DNA of 20,583 nucleotides from a virus. Of this stretch, positions 13,526-20,583 are shown in pieces. The position numbers and the translations under genes were made by a program. The stretch spans positions 1-20,583 of the IMG/VR virus record IMGVR_UViG_3300032087_000066, one strand, 5' to 3'. The notes under the pieces are model-generated. The model was not told where the DNA came from, ran no database searches, and was given only the letters and a program-made list of their open reading frames with translations. The stretch's first letter is position 1. Every line of letters starts with the position of its first letter.

Positions 13526-14047
13526 ATGTTTGAAGCACCAATTCCAGGAGAGTCTTTAACGGTAGAACCAAAGAGTATGCCATATGAAAGACCACCAGAA
13601 ATAACAGACCCCATAGAAGCGTTAGACAAACACATTGACAGTTTGTCACGACCAGAGGCTATGGAAGATGCGCTGTTCTTTCTTGAGATGGGTGTACCTC
13701 TAACAAACATGACTGAAGGTATTCTTCGCAGTGCAGTTATGGAGGGTATACACAGCGTTGACGTTAGCCTTATTATCGCTCCTGTCGTTCACGAGTTTAT
13801 TCGTAAACATGCAATTGCAGCTGATGTAGATTTTGATGAGGGCTTTGATGATTCAGAACAAGATGCAGCAATTCAGTATGAGCGTGACACACTACGAGCT
13901 AAGAACATGCTGCGTAAACTTAGAGAACAAGAAGGTTTAGAAACAGAAATACCTGAACCTATGATGGCCGAAGAACCACAAGAAGAAATGATGCCTGAAG
14001 AGCCTCCGCAAGAAGAAGCTCCTAAAGGTTTGATGGCGAGGGTATAA
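13526..14047 (+). CDS. Internal-protein-cluster conserved protein with acidic tail
   Basis: A 173-residue protein. The N-terminus MFEAPIPGESLTVEPKSMPY is followed by E-R-P-P-E-I-T-D-P-I-E-A-L and a helical core (residues 45-110, with MTEGILRSAVMEGIHSVDVS and LIIAPVVHEFIRKHA). I have seen this style of opening (F-E-A-P-I-P-G-x-S-L-T) in marine phage structural clusters, but have no function for it. The C-terminal 30 residues are unusual, very rich in Glu, Pro and Met (EEMMPEEPPQEEAPKG), and probably unstructured. There is no membrane segment. It starts one base after the lysozyme stop and ends two bases before the next gene, so it belongs to the same transcript and probably to the same virion sub-assembly. 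A chaperone or scaffold-like role for the ejection proteins is possible. Confidence 0.6.
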   Translation: MFEAPIPGESLTVEPKSMPYERPPEITDPIEALDKHIDSLSRPEAMEDALFFLEMGVPLTNMTEGILRSAVMEGIHSVDVSLIIAPVVHEFIRKHAIAADVDFDEGFDDSEQDAAIQYERDTLRAKNMLRKLREQEGLETEIPEPMMAEEPQEEMMPEEPPQEEAPKGLMARV

Positions 14048-14049
14048 GA

Positions 14050-15060
14050 ATGGCGTTTAGTTGGATAGGTTTTAAGAATTACGTAGACTGGGCAGATGCA
14101 AAGTATGCAGAAGAGTTAAAAAAGCAAGATGAAAAAGAAGCAATGGTCTTTGGTCTTGCTGCTAAGTATGGTGTAGATTTTTTATCTGATGGGGCTAACA
14201 CTACACTTGCAGGTGCCTCTGGAACAACTGCAGGGTTTGATCAGACAGCTAAAAGTCCTTATGGTGTGGCACTAAAAACACTGCAATCACCTAATCACTA
14301 TGGACTAGATGATGAAATACTTGCACCTATTATTACTAGTGGAGATAAAAATGCTGCACCTAAGTTGCTAGATATATTAGAAAAGCAACGTCTTAAATAC
14401 GAAGAGCTTGGCTTACAAATGCCTCAGACTGTCGTACAACAGATTGTTGAAAGTGCAGTTACAACTCAACCAGCAGCTAGAAAAATAGACTTTACAAAGA
14501 TAGAAGAATACATTGGTCGTGAAATGGACGACCTATACAAAGCAGTTCTTACTGCTCAAGGAACAAAAGCAGGACAAGTGTTTATTCCTGAGCCAGCATT
14601 TGTAGAAAGACCTGGACTTGAGGACATTGACAAGTTTGAACAACGAGCAGTTAAGTTTAACATTACTCGTGCTGTTGAAGAAACTCGTATGCTTCAGAAA
14701 AAAGTGTCAGAACTTCAAGGTATTTCTGAGAACACTTCACTAACTACTCAACAACAACTAGAGTTAGACTGGCTTACAAGTCGGCTTGTTCAAGTTCAAG
14801 ATGCTATTCAAGCAAACCAAGATGATAACGTTGTGCCTATCGTAGGGTTGTACGGCAACACTTACATAGATCAGCTAGTTGGGTTCTATCCTAACTTCAA
14901 AGAAGCTCCACTAAATCCTGCACTATTAAATGCAGCACAACAGCAAATAACCGTACCTAATAGAGCAGTAGCAGAAAGCTTGGCTGCTGCAGGTATTCTA
15001 AAACAGGGTGATACAGTACTAAATCTGGAGACTAACAAAAAAATTAAAATCGGTGGGTAA
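14050..15060 (+). CDS. Probable internal virion protein, 336 residues
   Basis: A 336-residue protein that is mainly helical. The N-terminus (FSWIGFKNYVDWADAKYAEE, residues 3-22) is aromatic and amphipathic. It is followed by a charged helix, a Gly/Ser/Thr loop (residues 47-63), and several helices with Gln/Glu/Leu heptad-like spacing (residues 210-265, RMLQKKVSELQGISENTSLT). The C-terminal part has VPNRAVAESLAAAGIL and ends in KIKIGG. There is no signal peptide or membrane span. I do not recognise a family. Because it lies between the lysozyme cluster and the 1191-residue protein, without gaps, an internal core or ejection-protein role is likely, comparable in position to the middle internal proteins of T7-like phages. 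The start ATG follows the upstream stop by two bases and has a weak GAGG-like site inside the upstream gene. Confidence 0.58.
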   Translation: MAFSWIGFKNYVDWADAKYAEELKKQDEKEAMVFGLAAKYGVDFLSDGANTTLAGASGTTAGFDQTAKSPYGVALKTLQSPNHYGLDDEILAPIITSGDKNAAPKLLDILEKQRLKYEELGLQMPQTVVQQIVESAVTTQPAARKIDFTKIEEYIGREMDDLYKAVLTAQGTKAGQVFIPEPAFVERPGLEDIDKFEQRAVKFNITRAVEETRMLQKKVSELQGISENTSLTTQQQLELDWLTSRLVQVQDAIQANQDDNVVPIVGLYGNTYIDQLVGFYPNFKEAPLNPALLNAAQQQITVPNRAVAESLAAAGILKQGDTVLNLETNKKIKIGG

Positions 15061-18000
15061 ATGGAAGAGTTTGAACAGCCGATAATTATAGGCGGTCCAC
15101 AAATAGAACCACCCATAGTTCTCGATGAAGATTTTGAAGAGCCAATTGTTACGGGTAGATCAGTATATCTACAAGATCCTATCGTACCCCAAGGTGTTGA
15201 CAACTCTTCTTATGTAGATCTTAATAATATTTTTAATGAGTATGGTCGTAAGCTTACCAAAGAGGACATCATAAATGATGATCGTCTTATGGAAGTTATT
15301 CGTACTAACTTAGAAGCTAGGTTTACCCCAGGTGGTGCACTGACTAAAGCTAGACGTGGGCTTACAGGTTTAGCTGGTGGTGCTGTTGGGGGTTTATCTT
15401 CACAAGACTATCGTGAGATGGCAGATGAAGATGTCTTTGAAGTCTGGCAAAACTATCAACGATCATTTGCTGGTGGTCAAACAGTAACTACTGCAAATGA
15501 AATTGCTTATGGCATGAACGCAGATGATGTCATAAAGTCCCAACTAGGCGCTGGGTATATGTTGTTCGATCAAATGGACAATGCATTTACTGGTGAAGGT
15601 TCTTGGGGCGAGATGGGTGATGCAATCTGGGACTACGGTAAGTCCGCAGTATACGACCCATCAACTATTCTTTCCCTTGGTCTTGGTAAACTTATTGGTT
15701 GGACTGGAACTAAAGCCAGTTCTGCTGCTGCTCGTACTATGATGACTAAGGCTTACCAAAACCAAATTAAAAAGGGTGTTGCTAAAAAGACTGCTCTTAG
15801 TAACATCGGTACAGCCGCAGCTAAATCATTACCTTACGCTACAGCAGATGCAATTATCGGTGCAGGTGTAGACGTTGCATATCAGATGCAGCTTATTGAT
15901 GTTGGTGTACAAGAAGAGTACAGTGCAGCACAGACAGGACTAGCCGCAGCTGGATCTATGGTAGTTATACCAACACTAGTTAGCCTTGGTGCTACAGGTA
16001 AAGAACTACGTAAAAGTAGATTTGCACCACAGTTCTTAGCCTACAAAAAGATTGATGCGGATATACTAAAGCTAGGTGCAGACGAAGCAGAAAAACAGCT
16101 AAACAAAAGAGTCATCAAAGGAATGGTGCTTGACTCTGTTGATGAAAACTTTGGGTTAGTTCGTGGAGACACGAAGAACTTCTTAGAGTGGGCTGACTTT
16201 AGACGCAAAGCAAAAGATCGTGTACAAGTTCGTGGTGAGCGTTACACAGACGACGAAGTTACCAATGCATTCTTTCAACAGTTTTTCTTAGGTAGTCCTG
16301 ATGGATCTACAAAAGGATATTACCAAGCATTAAAAGATGCTGGGTTTGTTTTACATCCAGCCATGAAAGAAAAGTATGGTACAGCAGGTGCCTTTGCACA
16401 GACCATTAAGTTCTTAACACCAGCAAAAGTAAAATCAATTGTTAAAAAGTTTGAGGATGATACTGGTTACAAGCTACGCTTTATGGATGAGGATGGTAAT
16501 GTTGTAAGTGGTGACAAAGTAACTCCTGTTAGTCTTGCTGCACACTTTGGTCGTCAAGCAAGTCTTGCAGGTGAGAGCTTGTGGTTATCCTCACACCTCA
16601 GCCGTTTAGAAAAAGCTGGCGTAAATATTAAAGATGCAGCAGAGTTAGCTGGTGGTAATGTAAAATCTGTAGATGATCCAAAGCGTATGCAGTACGCACT
16701 ATCAGTTTACAAAAGACTTCTTACATCACACCTATCTACAACTGGTGCAAACGTAAAAGGTTTTACACAACTTGTAAGTCTTAACACAGCAGCAGACTTC
16801 TTTACTGCTGGAATAAACTTAGGACAATCAGGTGTAGCTAAACTAATGGGTGACACAGCTGCTGCTGAACAGTTTTACAACAGAGCTTACGGTTCTTTTT
16901 TTGGTGCTATTCGTCGTGGTGCAGATGTGTTTTCTCCAGACATTCCTATGGAGTATGCAGACGCATTACTAGAACTTAATCCTAAGACAATGGAAAAATT
17001 GTTTAGGGATGTATCTGGTGATGGTGGTGTTCGTGATGCACTAGCAGACTTTAACATTGACCCAAAAAATAAACTGTACAAGGGTGTCGATGCTGCAACT
17101 AAAGGTGCTCAGACACTAACTATGGTTAGATTACAAGATGATCTAACAAAGCGCTGGGCATTTGGTACAAACGTAAACCAAGCCATTATGCGTGAGTATG
17201 GTATAACACCAGAACAGTTCTTTAAAAGACCTGATGCTGCCCTTGAGATGGCTTCTGACAGATTCCAAACAAATGTATTAGACAAAGCAGCTTTCCGTAC
17301 CATGCGAGAAACTGCATCAGTCAACTGGTCTACTTTGCCTGGACGAGAAAGCCTGTTGTCTGCAAGAACTTGGGCTAAAGGTATTGAAGGATTTACAAAC
17401 AGAACACCTGCAGGTTTTGTTGTACCATTTGGTAGCTTTTTAAATACAACGGTAGCTACGATGGGAGACATCACAGGTGTCAATGCATTTAGATTTGCTA
17501 TCAAAAGAGTTACTGGTCAAGAGCTAGACTTTGTAACTCGTGAAGGTGCCGAGTCTCTTGGTAGAATGGCAGCAGGTTGGTCTTTAATTACGCTTGGTAT
17601 ATATGCTCCAGGTGGTGCTAAAGATCGTATAGAAAACAACCTTGCCTACAATCAAGACCTACAACCAGATGGTTCTATACAAGACAGGCTTTACGATTGG
17701 CCAGCATCTACCATGCGTTTGCTATCTCAAATAGTTGCACATGGCATGGGGGATAGTAATGATATTATGGACTTTAAGTTTGATCAAGTGCCTACAGATC
17801 TTGTGAAAGAGTTAGGAACTCAGGTTGGTGCACAGTCTGTTAGAGACTTAGATGAAGTTGGTCAGACAATTATTTATGCCAGTGAACAACTTGCTGAAGG
17901 TAATGCACAACCACTTCTTGAAATGATGGGTGGTGCTGGTAGTCGTATTGTTAATGGTTTAACAAGACCTATTGATCCAGTCAACCAAGTGTGGGGAATG

Positions 18001-18636
18001 GTATCTGATTCTAACATGAACCCAGATCTACGACAAGGACCAGAGTTTCAGAATGACATGCTGCGTTACGTAAACAATATCATTGGTGGTACAGATGATA
18101 TGCCTAAACGAGCTACTGCTACAAGAGGCACAAAGTACATTCCAGATATTGGCAAACAGATCATGGGTAATAGAACCCTACAAACTCCTAACCTTGTAGA
18201 AAAGATGATGAATGCTGCAGGTAAACCTTACTGGAAAGCAATTCGTTTTGATGGTCCAGCAGAGATACGAAACAAAATGGATAGTCTAGCTGCTCCATTC
18301 TTTGAAGCTGCTGCTATCGAATACCTAAAAAGAAACCCAAACTACTTTGATCTGCCACAACAGGACAAAGAAAGAGTGTTGGCTGAGATGGCAACTGAGG
18401 TAAGAGCTAATGTCTTATCTACAATGGAAGTTGGTATGCCACGTAGCATAAATGTTCTTCGTGTACTAACAAATAAAAATAAAAAGAAAGTTAGAAATGT
18501 TATGGACTTTCTTAAAATTGAAGGGCCGCTAGAAGATGTACTAAAACAAGAAGATGCTTTACAAAAGTTGTTAAAGATACAGGCTCTTGTTGATAACTAT
18601 GATGACATCTTTTATGGCGATCTAAACTTAGACTAA
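15061..18636 (+). CDS. Large internal/ejection protein, 1191 residues
   Basis: A 1191-residue protein, in the size range of the largest podovirus internal proteins (T7 gp16 is about 1300). The N-terminus is acidic and strand-rich (EEFEQPIIIGGPQIEPPIVL). Then come helical stretches with Gly/Ala-rich, weakly hydrophobic segments: GLAGGAVGGLSS (about 101-112), GLAAAGSMVVIPTLVSLG (293-310) and GWSLITLGIY (839-848). Such segments are common in proteins that enter membranes during ejection. A motif TPAGFVVPFGSFLNTTVATM (about residues 783-802) is of a kind seen in very large marine phage internal proteins. No lytic transglycosylase motif is visible, and the lysozyme function is carried by a separate upstream gene. 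Start ATG 15061 touches the previous stop. It is the last plus-strand gene before the convergent terminator. Confidence 0.66.
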   Translation: MEEFEQPIIIGGPQIEPPIVLDEDFEEPIVTGRSVYLQDPIVPQGVDNSSYVDLNNIFNEYGRKLTKEDIINDDRLMEVIRTNLEARFTPGGALTKARRGLTGLAGGAVGGLSSQDYREMADEDVFEVWQNYQRSFAGGQTVTTANEIAYGMNADDVIKSQLGAGYMLFDQMDNAFTGEGSWGEMGDAIWDYGKSAVYDPSTILSLGLGKLIGWTGTKASSAAARTMMTKAYQNQIKKGVAKKTALSNIGTAAAKSLPYATADAIIGAGVDVAYQMQLIDVGVQEEYSAAQTGLAAAGSMVVIPTLVSLGATGKELRKSRFAPQFLAYKKIDADILKLGADEAEKQLNKRVIKGMVLDSVDENFGLVRGDTKNFLEWADFRRKAKDRVQVRGERYTDDEVTNAFFQQFFLGSPDGSTKGYYQALKDAGFVLHPAMKEKYGTAGAFAQTIKFLTPAKVKSIVKKFEDDTGYKLRFMDEDGNVVSGDKVTPVSLAAHFGRQASLAGESLWLSSHLSRLEKAGVNIKDAAELAGGNVKSVDDPKRMQYALSVYKRLLTSHLSTTGANVKGFTQLVSLNTAADFFTAGINLGQSGVAKLMGDTAAAEQFYNRAYGSFFGAIRRGADVFSPDIPMEYADALLELNPKTMEKLFRDVSGDGGVRDALADFNIDPKNKLYKGVDAATKGAQTLTMVRLQDDLTKRWAFGTNVNQAIMREYGITPEQFFKRPDAALEMASDRFQTNVLDKAAFRTMRETASVNWSTLPGRESLLSARTWAKGIEGFTNRTPAGFVVPFGSFLNTTVATMGDITGVNAFRFAIKRVTGQELDFVTREGAESLGRMAAGWSLITLGIYAPGGAKDRIENNLAYNQDLQPDGSIQDRLYDWPASTMRLLSQIVAHGMGDSNDIMDFKFDQVPTDLVKELGTQVGAQSVRDLDEVGQTIIYASEQLAEGNAQPLLEMMGGAGSRIVNGLTRPIDPVNQVWGMVSDSNMNPDLRQGPEFQNDMLRYVNNIIGGTDDMPKRATATRGTKYIPDIGKQIMGNRTLQTPNLVEKMMNAAGKPYWKAIRFDGPAEIRNKMDSLAAPFFEAAAIEYLKRNPNYFDLPQQDKERVLAEMATEVRANVLSTMEVGMPRSINVLRVLTNKNKKKVRNVMDFLKIEGPLEDVLKQEDALQKLLKIQALVDNYDDIFYGDLNLD

Positions 18637-18642
18637 AAAGAA

Positions 18643-18660
18643 AGGGGTCTCACGACCCCT
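18643..18660. terminator. Shared hairpin terminator between convergent operons
   Basis: The arms AGGGGTC (18643-18649) and GACCCCT (18654-18660) form a perfect 7-bp stem with a four-base loop. Read on the minus strand it is followed by a T-rich run (TTTCTTTTT), a good intrinsic terminator for the RNR operon. Read on the plus strand it is followed by CTTCT, a weaker run. The last codons and the TGA of the 77-residue minus-strand gene lie within the hairpin. The plus-strand structural operon ends at 18636. Confidence 0.8.
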
Positions 18661-18883
18661 CTTCTAACATCTTATCTGCCCATTCATAAGCTTCTCTTCG
18701 AATATCTTCAAACCTAGCATAACCTGACTGATTGGCAAGTAGTCCAGCAAGAGCTTGCCCTGCTAGGTATATACGAGCTGTCATTGGTTTATCTGGTGGC
18801 AGTTTATTTTGTTTAAACTGGCGAGCTTCTTCCAATAACTTATTTACTTTAGGTGGTCTACCTCTTGGTTTAGTTTCATTCAT
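18650..18883 (-). CDS. Small AT-hook protein
   Basis: A 77-residue protein. The N-terminus contains KPRGRPPK (residues 5-12), a perfect R-G-R-P AT-hook core flanked by basic and proline residues, which binds the minor groove of A/T-rich DNA. The rest is helical (NKLLEEARQFKQNKL, MTARIYLAGQALAGLLANQS, then a charged C-terminal helix). There is no enzyme motif. It lies last in the minus-strand operon, two bases upstream of the convergent terminator loop; its stop is inside the hairpin. AAGGAAGT precedes the ATG at 18883. A role in DNA binding, for example in nucleoid or host-gene control, follows from the motif, but the partner is unknown. One AT hook alone binds weakly, so it may need to multimerise through the helices. 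Confidence 0.66.
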   Translation of the reverse strand: MNETKPRGRPPKVNKLLEEARQFKQNKLPPDKPMTARIYLAGQALAGLLANQSGYARFEDIRREAYEWADKMLEEGS

Positions 18884-18884
18884 G

Positions 18885-19148
18885 TTACTTCCTTGACTGC
18901 TGTTGTATCAAAGCCTCAAGATACCATCGGGCTTTCTTTAAATCTTCTAGACCATTCTTGTATCTCCATCGGTGTAAGTATTTAGCAATATTACCTCTGA
19001 GATAACCAGTATATTCTTCATCAGTTAAAAAGTCTTTTATATAATTTATACACTCTATCTGACCCTGCCCGTAATGAGCAGGGTTATTTACGTTATCAAG
19101 GTCAGGAAACAAAGACTTTTGTTCCTTTAGGTATTCGTCTGCAATCAT
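18885..19148 (-). CDS. DUF3310 family protein (nucleotide kinase-like, function unproven)
   Basis: An 87-residue protein with the characteristic DUF3310 pattern: VNNPAHYGQGQIECINYI (residues 20-37), then GYLRGNIAKYLHRWRYKNG (48-66) and LEDLKKARWYLEAL (67-80). The family is common in phages and is often labelled 'nucleotide kinase', but no P-loop is visible here and I do not take that label as established. The conserved His, Tyr and Arg residues (H25, R51, H59, R60, R62) might form a binding site. It overlaps the upstream nuclease candidate by four bases (ATGA), typical of coupled translation, and sits in an operon with a ribonucleotide reductase. A role near nucleotide or DNA metabolism fits that neighbourhood. 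Confidence 0.82.
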   Translation of the reverse strand: MIADEYLKEQKSLFPDLDNVNNPAHYGQGQIECINYIKDFLTDEEYTGYLRGNIAKYLHRWRYKNGLEDLKKARWYLEALIQQQSRK

Positions 19149-19624
19149 TGTACCTCCACCGTATGTTCAGTATGCTCTAGTAAAAAGTCTACTGGTATCA
19201 TTGCTGCAAGATCGTGTCGTCCTGGCCTAGTGTTTAAGCCCCATATACCTCTATAGTGTTCAGTGCATTTTTCTTCTAGCAGATTATTTACTTTGTTAGG
19301 ATCGACAAGAATAAATTTATCTTCTAATCTAAAAGCAATAAATCTTTTTTCTTTGTTAGGTGAACCCCATCCTGGTTTACCTACAACATTCTTAAACTCC
19401 CACCAATGTATTGAGTAATCAATAGGGCCACCACGATACTTTCGTTTACCTGCTTTGATGTCTACCTTTCCAAACTCTTTGTCCAATACATCCCAGTGTT
19501 CATTAATATCTTCTGTGCGAGTAGCCCTCCGTATAAAATTATCCTGTCGTAAATCGGCAAACTCTTGTTCAGCTACCGTACCTTCTTGAAAAGAACTTGT
19601 GTATTTTGTTTTAGCTGTCTGCAT
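19145..19624 (-). CDS. PD-(D/E)XK-like nuclease candidate
   Basis: A 159-residue protein. Visible candidate catalytic residues are Glu19 in an N-terminal helix (EGTVAEQEFADL), Asp45 in NEHWDVLDKEFG, and Asp55-x-Lys57 in GKVDIKAGKR. This is the E...D...D-x-K layout of PD-(D/E)XK enzymes. The motif is followed by a beta strand with IHWWEFKNVVGKPGWG (residues 72-87) and FIAFRLEDKFILVDPNKV, compatible with the core sheet. Members of this fold include phage exonucleases, Holliday junction resolvases and restriction enzymes. Here the substrate is unknown. SD AAGGAG lies 10 bases before its ATG. It overlaps the end of the glutaredoxin gene and also the start of the DUF3310 gene. The fold call rests on motif spacing alone. 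Confidence 0.55.
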   Translation of the reverse strand: MQTAKTKYTSSFQEGTVAEQEFADLRQDNFIRRATRTEDINEHWDVLDKEFGKVDIKAGKRKYRGGPIDYSIHWWEFKNVVGKPGWGSPNKEKRFIAFRLEDKFILVDPNKVNNLLEEKCTEHYRGIWGLNTRPGRHDLAAMIPVDFLLEHTEHTVEVQ

Positions 19625-19847
19625 CTGAAAGATACTCCTTTAATTCCAATAGTCCACCAAGGTGTGTTCCATCGGGTTTGAATATTTGGGGTACGGTATT
19701 TATACTAGACTTTTTTAACAAAGACAATACCCATTTACTACTTTGTGATTCAATATTATACTCAGTGCAGGATGCTCCAGCACTCTTTAAGAGTGCCTTT
19801 GCATCATCACAAAAACTGCAGTGATCTCTAGTTATCATTACCCACAT
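19611..19847 (-). CDS. grx: Glutaredoxin
   Basis: A 78-residue glutaredoxin with the active-site Cys10-Ser-Phe-Cys13 in ITRDHCSFCDDAKALL, the cis-proline motif Thr51-Val52-Pro53 (NTVPQIFKPDG), and the closing Gly-Gly pair (HLGGLLELKEYL, residues 62-73) that binds the reductant. The length is normal for phage glutaredoxins. It would pass electrons to ribonucleotide reductase by thiol-disulfide exchange. Its ATG overlaps the stop of the reductase gene by one base (TAATG), so the two should be translated together. A second in-frame ATG (Met4, at 19838) could be the true start. The dicysteine sequence C-S-F-C differs from the common C-P-Y-C. The sequence is strong enough that the identity is not in doubt; the partner is inferred from operon context. 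Confidence 0.92.
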   Translation of the reverse strand: MWVMITRDHCSFCDDAKALLKSAGASCTEYNIESQSSKWVLSLLKKSSINTVPQIFKPDGTHLGGLLELKEYLSDADS

Positions 19848-20583
19848 TATGTTATGTCCACTATTTCACATGAATCTCCAGTACATGCCATTGTTTGCAT
19901 TGCAACAGTGTTGTCTTCACTTTCATACTCTGACAACTTAGACCAGTCAATACTGTCTGGCATACACGATAGTAAGTATTCGTAGTCATGCTTGCCGCAA
20001 TCTTGGTATGGTGCTTGTTGATAGGTGTGATCAGAGTGTGGCAAAAAAGATACACCAGACATCTCGTCAAAGTGATCATAAACAAAAGCACCTACAGACA
20101 TCCATTCATCATCACGTACTGAGATTGTTACGCTAGGCTTATGCTCACACCAGTGTCGTTGATATGTAAGCCACAGTTTAAGTTGTTCGATAGCTGTCAT
20201 ATCCTCACGAGTAACTGCATTGTCTGGTGACTTTTGTGGAAAGCTAAACACTGTAGTAGTGTCACCCTTAAATACGCATGGCTCATTAGGAATACGTTGA
20301 TCCTTCATAAACTGTGTTAAGGGGTCTTTGTTATCTCCTCTAACGGTTCTGATGTAATAGGGTGAGTGACGGGCATGGATACCACTGGCTGAGTCAACGA
20401 GCTGTGATACTGTGCCTGATGGCTTAACACAGCTAATACTAGTAGACATAGGAATACCAAATTTAGCAGACCACTCAGCGTTTGTATCAACAGCCACATT
20501 ACGAAGTTCATCAAGTGTTTCATCTAGTTTTTTATTCTTTAATGTCATTAATGGATTGTCCATTATCCCTGTGAGAGACACAC
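19847..20583 (-). CDS. Class II (B12-dependent) ribonucleotide reductase, C-terminal fragment (5' end outside window)
   Basis: Only the last 244 residues lie inside the window. The frame is open to the window edge, and the apparent start codon at 20581 (GTG, in V-S-L-T-G-I-M-D-N-P) is internal, so the gene continues outside. Visible parts are SLTGIMDNPLM, SISCVKPSGTVSQLVDSASG (about residues 48-67, the substrate-phosphate loop), HARHSPYYIRTVRGD, HWCEHKPSVTISVRDDEW, and a C-terminal pair C233-T-G-D-S-C238 near the end. K-P-S-G-T, S-G-I-H-A-R and the W-C-E-H motif are typical of monomeric adenosylcobalamin-dependent reductases. The C-x4-C pair at the C-terminus relays electrons to the active site in this class. 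The enzyme makes deoxynucleotides for phage DNA synthesis. Glutaredoxin, its likely reductant, follows directly. The radical-site cysteine lies outside the window. Confidence 0.9.
   Translation of the reverse strand, partial: VSLTGIMDNPLMTLKNKKLDETLDELRNVAVDTNAEWSAKFGIPMSTSISCVKPSGTVSQLVDSASGIHARHSPYYIRTVRGDNKDPLTQFMKDQRIPNEPCVFKGDTTTVFSFPQKSPDNAVTREDMTAIEQLKLWLTYQRHWCEHKPSVTISVRDDEWMSVGAFVYDHFDEMSGVSFLPHSDHTYQQAPYQDCGKHDYEYLLSCMPDSIDWSKLSEYESEDNTVAMQTMACTGDSCEIVDIT

Noticed and set aside
15061-18636. Lytic transglycosylase domain in the 1191-residue protein
   Set aside because: No E-S/G-x-Y catalytic neighbourhood was found; peptidoglycan cleavage is already assigned to the separate tail lysozyme.
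18885-19148. Literal nucleotide kinase function for the DUF3310 gene
   Set aside because: No P-loop or kinase motif is present in its 87 residues, so only the family name is kept.
20579-20581. GTG as start of the reductase
   Set aside because: The residues before and after it belong to a continuous reductase segment (V-S-L-T-G-I-M-D-N-P), so the real start is outside the window.

Overview
The window is about 20.6 kb of a tailed phage genome, or a metagenomic contig of one. It looks like the late structural half of a short-tailed (podovirus-type) phage of marine bacteria. The evidence is the gene order: major capsid end, small structural proteins, fibre-tail adaptor, head-tail adaptor, tail nozzle, tail fibre, then internal/ejection proteins with a tail lysozyme. 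There is no sheath, tape measure or long-tail tube gene. Base composition is moderately A/T-rich (roughly 40% G+C by eye). Together with the class II ribonucleotide reductase, glutaredoxin and DUF3310 genes this recalls marine alphaproteobacterial podoviruses (for example the HMO-2011-like or cobavirus-like groups). That assignment is inference and could not be tested here.

Layout. 1-710: 3' end of the major capsid gene, a capsid-proximal structural gene, then a strong hairpin terminator. 718-1110: a notably A/T-rich ParB/sulfiredoxin-fold-like ORF that looks like an insertion between head and tail genes. 1126-5937: a conserved small virion protein, a repeat-built 248-residue protein, a 37-residue micro-gene, the fibre-tail adaptor, the head-tail adaptor and the nozzle. 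5943-9185: a modular 1080-residue tail fibre. 9218-10845: five small genes, two soluble and three with one membrane segment each, possibly including lysis functions. 10858-18636: five genes for probable internal/ejection proteins, including an 11-residue-repeat rod, a tail lysozyme and a 1191-residue protein. All of these read on the plus strand, mostly with 0-15 base gaps or stop-start overlaps.

At 18643-18660 a hairpin separates this block from a convergent minus-strand operon. Read in its own direction, that operon has the class II ribonucleotide reductase (only its C-terminal 244 residues are inside the window), glutaredoxin, a PD-(D/E)XK-like nuclease candidate, a DUF3310 protein and a small AT-hook protein. 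This operon would supply deoxynucleotides and perhaps degrade or process DNA. The plus-strand block builds the virion and delivers the genome.

The most unusual structure is a run of about 26 eleven-residue units in the 624-residue internal protein, in one unbroken register. Next are the 20/25-residue repeat protein and the micro-gene beside it, which shares the theme of short internal repetition. I did not find a clear new defence or regulatory system. No tRNA, CRISPR, insertion sequence or attachment site was seen.
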